From: Gammaproteobacteria bacterium
GTDB lineage: Bacteria; Pseudomonadota; Gammaproteobacteria; SG8-11
DNA length: 14,560 nucleotides
NCBI GenBank assembly: GCA_016200445.1
Contig: JACQEQ010000341.1
Location: 1 to 14,560, forward strand
Direction of reading: 5' to 3'
In this document: one piece after another, positions 14,119 through 14,560 of the stretch
How the letters are laid out: every line of letters starts with the position of its first letter
How positions within the stretch are numbered: the stretch's first letter is position 1
Translations under genes and position numbers: made by a program
The notes under the pieces: model-generated
The model's input: the letters and a program-made list of their open reading frames with translations, nothing else
The model's database searches: none
Told to the model about the DNA's origin: nothing

Positions 14119-14560
14119 ATGGGTATGAAAACAGTGCATGGCCGATCCGCAGTTAAAGTGCTGGCGTTGTTGACCGGCGTCATCGCAGGTATTAGCGGTT
14201 GTGCGCAAATTCCTTCGCAGCCCCCAGCATCCATGCCGCCTGCGGTTCAGTCGAGCATGCGTGACGGCATAGTTTTATCGGGGGTGCATGAGGGGATGCG
14301 CGTCACGGCGGTCCGCATTACGGCCGAAGGCTACATGATCGACCTGCGCTACCAAGTGGTCGATGCTGATAAAGCCGCGCCGTTGCTGTCGCCCAAGGTG
14401 CAGCCGTATCTGGTCGAGCAAGCCAGTGGCGCCAAGCTACTTGTCCCGAATACGCCGAAAGTCGGGATGTTGCGTCAACGGGTGATCGATCCCAAACCGG
14501 AGAAAACCTATTTCATGTTCTTTGCAAATCCGGGGCGCTACGTCAAACCGGGGGACAAAG
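14119..14560 (+). CDS. Lipoprotein of unknown function (3' end outside window)
   Basis: The frame is open from ATG 14119 to the window end (147 complete codons). Shine-Dalgarno AGAAGAGG (14105-14112) lies six bases before ATG 14119; ATG 14125 is a weaker alternative start. The N-terminus has the positively charged segment KTVHGRSAVK, a hydrophobic core and the lipobox ISGC, with the lipidated Cys at residue 28. Ala at the next position, with no Asp, favours outer-membrane sorting. The mature part starts with a short Pro/Ser linker (PSQPPASMPPAV), then becomes a compact beta-rich domain (VTAVRITAEGYMIDLRYQVV; KTYFMFFANPGRYV). It contains no CXXC, His-cluster or haem motif in the visible part. 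I do not recognise the family. Its place after the MCO genes suggests an accessory, anchoring or maturation role, which is inference only. Confidence 0.8.
   Translation, partial: MGMKTVHGRSAVKVLALLTGVIAGISGCAQIPSQPPASMPPAVQSSMRDGIVLSGVHEGMRVTAVRITAEGYMIDLRYQVVDADKAAPLLSPKVQPYLVEQASGAKLLVPNTPKVGMLRQRVIDPKPEKTYFMFFANPGRYVKPGDK

Overview
The window (14,560 bp, GC-rich, all genes on the + strand) reads like the chromosome of a Gram-negative proteobacterium, most likely a gammaproteobacterium. This is inferred from an outer-membrane beta-barrel ending in Phe, a GspC-type type II secretion subunit with a PDZ domain, a lipoprotein with a lipobox, and signal peptidase I signals on almost every product. 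The species cannot be named from the sequence. No mobile element, CRISPR array, tRNA or rRNA was seen.

Layout. (1) 2-652: the 3' end of a multihaem c-type cytochrome with seven CXXCH sites, one CX4CH site and a 46-residue tandem repeat. (2) 652-2715: a gene overlapping it by one base, for a periplasmic TPR plus outer-membrane beta-barrel protein. Its frame is cut once by an in-frame TAG at 1936-1938. (3) 2716-3026: non-coding, with a possible terminator and short repeats. (4) 3027-3938: an isolated gspC-like gene. (5) 3939-4353: non-coding, carrying two tandem GGGT/ACCC palindromes. (6) 4354-9594: a giant secreted protein (about 1,746 aa) with beta-sandwich and SdrD-B-like modules, two EF-hand/dockerin-type calcium loops and a C-terminal right-handed beta-helix. 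(7) 9670-14041: three consecutive multicopper-oxidase (MCO) family paralogues, each with two cupredoxin domains. The third also carries three cadherin/Ig-like repeats. (8) 14119 to the window end: a lipoprotein of unknown function.

The most notable signal is how copper ligands are distributed across the three MCO paralogues. The first keeps a full type 1 copper set and the domain-1 half of a trinuclear site, but its domain 2 has lost all His ligands. The second has the reverse: an empty domain 1, and a domain 2 with HPFHHHG and HSH (Ser in place of the type 1 Cys). The third keeps none. Known two-domain MCOs are homotrimers that build the trinuclear site between domain 1 of one subunit and domain 2 of the next. 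The pattern therefore suggests a heteromeric complex with one complete active site, the third subunit being a structural partner carrying surface-adhesion repeats. This is inference.

Taken together, the locus looks like extracellular or cell-surface redox chemistry. It has a cytochrome/porin pair for electron transfer across the outer membrane, a secretion subunit, a large secreted calcium-binding beta-helix protein, and an exported copper-protein assembly. Metal oxidation or electron uptake are reasonable hypotheses, but no substrate is shown by the sequence. GC-rich stem-loops sit just before and just after the MCO trio and may set its dosage relative to its neighbours.
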